A program made the position numbers and the translations under genes. The notes beneath the pieces were generated by a model that saw nothing but the letters and a program-made list of their open reading frames with translations, did no database searches and was not told where the DNA came from. Source: JAKVAV01 sp047633195 (GTDB taxonomy: Bacteria; Bacteroidota; Bacteroidia; Flavobacteriales_D; Cryomorphaceae). Taken from it: a stretch of DNA of 64,000 nucleotides. The stretch covers positions 1 through 64,000 of the forward strand of contig JBLIEU010000010.1 of NCBI GenBank assembly GCA_047633195.1, in the 5' to 3' direction. Positions 60,731 through 64,000 of the stretch are shown one piece after another (the stretch's first letter is position 1; the number at the start of each line of letters is the position of its first letter).

Positions 60731-63094
60731 TTAGTTCTTGTTGATCATCAGCTTAGTTGCAACGGAACCTGCGTCGGTCGTCAACTTGTAGATGTAAATT
60801 CCATCAGTAAGATCAGAAGCTTCGACTTGAAGACCGTATTTCTGACCTGCAAATGCTTTCTGGCTGAAAATAACTTGTTGTGTTCTACCATTCAAGTCAA
60901 CCAATTCGATAGATGTGAATCCATCTTGCATCACTTCAAAGTTGATGTTTGAGTTTCCTTTAGTTGGATTTGGGTATGTATTTAAAATGGCAGGAATATT
61001 CTTTGCAATGGCAGCAGCTTTCAATGCGTCAGCTGATTCTTGCAACTCAGCAATATTTGGTCTACTAACACAACCAGCGGCCATATCTCCATTTCCAAGT
61101 TGGATATCAATGCCAAGTGACCTAGCCATTAGCGTTCCCGTTTTAGGATCAATTAAGTTGAGCTCGAAGCCATACGCACTTGAAACGATGAATGTTCCAT
61201 CTGCTAGCATAGCAGCTCCATTTATATCGCTAAGACCAGATACGAAAGTTGACCCACTATCCGTAAGATTTAAGAACGTATCATTGAATTGATTGGTGGT
61301 CCAAAGATCACCATCTTGATCGAAAACTAAGTCACCACCAGATATTTCAGTCTCAGCATATATTGCCGCTTCACCATTATCGGGATTAACTTGATAAACA
61401 GTATTGGTAGAGGTTGACGCTACAAAAAGAAATCCAGTATTCGGATCTACTACTGCTTGAGGTATGTTCGTTACAGCTACACCATTATATGTGATTTGAA
61501 TTGGCTCAGTACTGTTTCCAGTTGTAGGATCGTAAACACTGAACTTACCGAGAACATTAGCCACGGTATAAACCTCTCCGTCTGTTCCTAATGCGATGTG
61601 CACACCTTGTTGCCATTGTCCTACCAGAATTAAAGAGGCTGAATCACCTTCAATAATTACTTCGTACAAATCTGTACCCTCGCCCTTTTCAGTCATATTG
61701 GTGAGGTAGATTGCATAGTCATCACATAATTCGCAAGTCGGGTTGTTATAAGCTATACCTGTACTAAATCCAATTGCCCCAGCTGTAGAAAGCATTCTTC
61801 CCTCTACGCTTGCATTTGCTGCTGCAGTGCAGGCTCCTCCGTGAGAAAGAAGTGTTCCTTTCATATAACTAAAAGTTCCTACAGAAACGGCACCCGTAGC
61901 AACACCAGCACCACCAATCCAAAAGACATTACATTGTTTCGCTCCATTTATCAAGATTACTCTTGATTGTGCCTCTACTGAAAATGCCCCTCCGATTTTA
62001 AAAACAAACATTGCATCGGGATCATTTTGAGCGTCTAAGGTGATAGTTCCTGCCAGAGATCCTGCTCCAGCTATAGCGTAAACTCCGGCAGTTAAGGTTT
62101 CTCCAGATCCAAAGTCTGCCGGGTGGTCAAGTTCCGTATTTGGGATGTCCATAAGTTGGGCGTAAGCGTTATCTAAATCCGTTACGGCCTGAGCTGTCTC
62201 ATTACCACCCTCAAGAAAAAAGCTTCCAATATTGACTGAAGTAGTAAAGCCACTTACGGCGCCAAAATTTGAACCAATGTCGCCAATAACACCTGATGTA
62301 GCAGCATTTGCTACAGCGCCAGCGCTAGTAAAAAAAGCGTAATTTTTGACACTTCCTAAAACATCAAGAAGTGGATTAGGAAAATCGAAGCCAGAACAAT
62401 TGATTGGAATCGCGATAATACCATCCGGCATCTCTGCTGTAGCTCCAGCTGCAACAGATATAGCTCCCCCTGAGGTAAACATTCTTCCTTTTAAGGTACT
62501 ATTTGCACCAAGAGTAACAGCTCCTGGGTGTGCAAATAAAGTTCCCTTTATATCACAATCCGTTGCAACAGAAATAGCTCCCTGAGCCATCCAAAAGACA
62601 TTGGCTTCTGTTGCTCCGTTAATTAGATTAATGGAGGAATTTGCTCCCACTGTAAATGCTCCTTCAAATTTCATTATGAATATAGCATCGGAATTGCCTT
62701 GTCCATCAAGAGTAAGAGATCCTGCTACAGATCCTGCGCCCCCTATAGAATAAACGCCAGGAGTAATCGTTTCTCCACTACCAAAAGCTGGGAGATGGGT
62801 ACTAGGATTTGTGACAAAGACGTCGTCAAGATGAATATACGCCCTGAGCAAATCTATTCTAGCCCGCACAGATGAAGCATTTTCATTGTTTTCTGTACCA
62901 AAACCGCCACCAGTAATGAATCCATCATTAGTTCCAGCATCACCTGACACGGATCCACCATTTGTAATAGCTCCAACGCCAGCAAAAGCTGCATAAGGAG
63001 AAAGCGTTTCTAGATCAAGTGTTTGACTAAATATAAGATTTGGTGAAATTAAAAGAGTGAATACTAAAACTGAGGTTTTTAATTTTTTTAGCAT
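60731..63094 (-). CDS. T9SS-sorted protein with two DUF3494 (ice-binding-like) domains
   Basis: A 787-residue secreted protein with a signal peptide (TSVLVFTLLISPNLIFSQ). Two tandem DUF3494 domains occupy about 25-235 and 245-465; both have the pattern G-x-G-E-T-x-x-x-G-V-Y (FGSGETITPGVYSIGGAGSV; FGSGETLTAGVYAIAGAGSL) and the beta-solenoid run that ends in G-R-M. Then comes a beta-propeller-like domain (about 480-690, VDPNTGFLFVASTSTNTVYQ) and a T9SS sorting domain (LNTYPNPTKGNSNINF, LVDLNGRTQQVIF, SVATKLMINKN). DUF3494 proteins bind ice or serve as adhesins; ice activity cannot be inferred from sequence alone. Confidence 0.9.
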   Translation of the reverse strand: MLKKLKTSVLVFTLLISPNLIFSQTLDLETLSPYAAFAGVGAITNGGSVSGDAGTNDGFITGGGFGTENNENASSVRARIDLLRAYIHLDDVFVTNPSTHLPAFGSGETITPGVYSIGGAGSVAGSLTLDGQGNSDAIFIMKFEGAFTVGANSSINLINGATEANVFWMAQGAISVATDCDIKGTLFAHPGAVTLGANSTLKGRMFTSGGAISVAAGATAEMPDGIIAIPINCSGFDFPNPLLDVLGSVKNYAFFTSAGAVANAATSGVIGDIGSNFGAVSGFTTSVNIGSFFLEGGNETAQAVTDLDNAYAQLMDIPNTELDHPADFGSGETLTAGVYAIAGAGSLAGTITLDAQNDPDAMFVFKIGGAFSVEAQSRVILINGAKQCNVFWIGGAGVATGAVSVGTFSYMKGTLLSHGGACTAAANASVEGRMLSTAGAIGFSTGIAYNNPTCELCDDYAIYLTNMTEKGEGTDLYEVIIEGDSASLILVGQWQQGVHIALGTDGEVYTVANVLGKFSVYDPTTGNSTEPIQITYNGVAVTNIPQAVVDPNTGFLFVASTSTNTVYQVNPDNGEAAIYAETEISGGDLVFDQDGDLWTTNQFNDTFLNLTDSGSTFVSGLSDINGAAMLADGTFIVSSAYGFELNLIDPKTGTLMARSLGIDIQLGNGDMAAGCVSRPNIAELQESADALKAAAIAKNIPAILNTYPNPTKGNSNINFEVMQDGFTSIELVDLNGRTQQVIFSQKAFAGQKYGLQVEASDLTDGIYIYKLTTDAGSVATKLMINKN

Positions 63095-63668
63095 GATAAA
63101 GTTATTTGATTCTTAAATTAAAGAGATTCTGGATTGAAAATTTTGCAGCACAAATGCTAAACACGTTCTCTCAAACGTGAGTAAACAATTAAACTTAATA
63201 TTATTGACGTTTAACTAAAGTTGGTCCACTTGTTTCGATTGAAACTGCCCACTCGTTTTATAGGGTAATTCCTTCCTGGTGTTGTTCTCTTAGTTGTTGG
63301 AGAAGCGAGAACTGACGCGAAGCGTTTCGTTCTCTTAGGGTTTTTAAGGAATGGCGCTTGTGTGTCGCCTGAGACTGCTAATGCAGAGTATTATTTCTTC
63401 ATGTGTGGATTTTTGATAAAACTTATGGTTAGTGCATCCTTTTGTGAAAACTTCGCCACAAAAAAATCCATGAGATTGGTTAATAATTTTGTTACGCCTT
63501 TAATCACAGCAAATTTTGTTTTAACTGAGTACGAAGGTGGGGCCACAAATTGGGGAAGTCAAACTACTGGTCTATCATATGTGGCTATTGGTCGAAAAAT
63601 TGGCCCTTTTTTAAATATTACGATGGTTTGCTTAATGGCTATCTTTGGCATTCTGAAAAAGAACAAAA
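63095..63668. other. Gene-free region upstream of the SPFH gene
   Basis: No gene is supported here. A 138-codon frame (63362-63778) has no recognisable family, unusual composition, and overlaps the SPFH gene by 110 bases. A hairpin GAGAAC...GTTCTC with inner ACGC/GCGT lies near 63308-63333 and may be a small RNA or terminator element, followed by a T run at 63340-63347 on the plus strand. The upstream region of the T9SS gene is AT-rich. Confidence 0.3.
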
Positions 63669-64000
63669 ATGGTAGCACCAATTATTATAGCGGTAATTTT
63701 ATTGTTAGCTTACCTTGGAGTTTTCACGGTAAAGCAGCAGACGGCCGCATTGGTCGAAAGATTTGGAAGATTTCATAGTGTCAGGAACTCGGGTATTCAG
63801 TTTCGAATACCTTTTGTGGACAGAATAGCTGGACGGGTTAACCTTAGAATCCAGCAACTCGATGTGAATGTCGAAACCAAGACCAAAGACGATGTTTTTG
63901 TCAAAATGAAGGTCTCCGTGCAATACTTGGTTCTGCAAGAAAAAATCTACGACGCTTACTACCGTCTTCAGAACCCCAATGATCAAATAACCTCTTATGT
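63669..64000 (+). CDS. SPFH/band-7 family membrane protein (5' part)
   Basis: The first 110 codons of an SPFH-domain protein, cut by the window edge. From ATG 63669 it reads MVAPIIIAVILLLAYLGVFT (one membrane helix), then VKQQTAALVERFGRFHSVRN, SGIQFRIPFVDRIAGRVNLR, QQLDVNVETKTKDDVFVKMK and YYRLQNPNDQITSYV, all in the order of stomatin/QmcA-like proteins. They form membrane-associated scaffolds that regulate proteases or membrane domains. ATG 63669 fits the family N-terminus. Confidence 0.9.
   Translation, partial: MVAPIIIAVILLLAYLGVFTVKQQTAALVERFGRFHSVRNSGIQFRIPFVDRIAGRVNLRIQQLDVNVETKTKDDVFVKMKVSVQYLVLQEKIYDAYYRLQNPNDQITSY

Noticed and set aside
63308..63347. Hairpin GAGAAC...GTTCTC as a terminator
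   Set aside because: It lies far from any gene end on the plus strand, so it is mentioned only as a feature of the gene-free region.
63362..63778. 138-codon frame before the SPFH gene
   Set aside because: No family, odd composition, and overlaps the well-supported SPFH start by 110 bases.
1..64000. CRISPR arrays, tRNA or rRNA genes, insertion sequences
   Set aside because: I looked for regularly spaced repeats, T-loop-like GTTCRA motifs with cloverleaf context, and transposase motifs with end repeats, and found none I could support.

Overview
The window reads as chromosomal DNA of a Bacteroidota bacterium, most likely Flavobacteriales-like. The evidence is seen directly: several secreted proteins end in a type IX secretion (T9SS) sorting domain; many genes are preceded by the Bacteroidota promoter element TAnnTTTG; and there are lineage-typical families (DUF6090, a lipoprotein TamA, a short second DnaE, CPXCG protein). 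No tRNA, rRNA, CRISPR array, phage or intact transposase was found. The standard code applies, because TGA ends many intact genes.

Layout. 1-3.6 kb: a GH92 mannosidase lipoprotein (cut by the window edge), then a class IV aminotransferase-like gene coupled to a sulfotransferase-like gene. 3.6-10.1 kb: surface and secreted genes, three of them broken (one in-frame stop, two frameshifts), with a histidine-heptad lipoprotein, a DUF6090 protein and a small membrane protein. 10.1-13.2 kb: a short DnaE-type polymerase behind a promoter whose -33 element sits inside a perfect palindrome. 13.2-19.1 kb: a lipoprotein, an FkbM methyltransferase-like protein, small membrane proteins (one with an in-frame TGA) and a large propeller/Y_Y_Y sensor that ends in an adenylyl cyclase domain. 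19.1-28.5 kb: a TMEM175-type channel pseudogene, a universal stress protein, an HD hydrolase, an RluA pseudouridine synthase, a CIA30 protein, a wrecked response regulator, OtsA-OtsB (trehalose synthesis) facing a GH15 enzyme, a GreA-like remnant and OsmC.

28.5-40 kb: an outer-membrane barrel, a subtilisin-like protease, a T9SS cargo protein, the thiohistidine operon egtB-egtD-DUF427, then the leftward operon dapD-GT9-yrdC-cca and a T9SS lipase-like hydrolase. 40-50 kb: ruvX-clpP, the envelope pair tamL-tamB, a GT-C-like membrane glycosyltransferase and a LOG family protein. 50-64 kb: PEP carboxylase, a DEAH helicase with uracil-DNA glycosylase, a 35-aa membrane peptide, a zinc-ribbon protein, a bile-acid:sodium-symporter-family transporter next to a candidate structured RNA, a CPXCG protein, a DUF6745 two-gene unit, TypA/BipA, a tandem DUF3494 ice-binding-like T9SS protein, and the start of an SPFH/band-7 protein.

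Two region-wide patterns stand out. Seven loci are broken, and the two worst carry several lesions each, so true decay is present alongside possible single sequencing errors. Five convergent gene pairs overlap at their stop codons with no terminator between them. The best leads for undescribed biology are the structured RNA beside the transporter, the DUF6745 unit, the palindrome upstream of the second DnaE, the His-heptad lipoprotein and the adenylyl cyclase with a polysaccharide-sensor-like front end.
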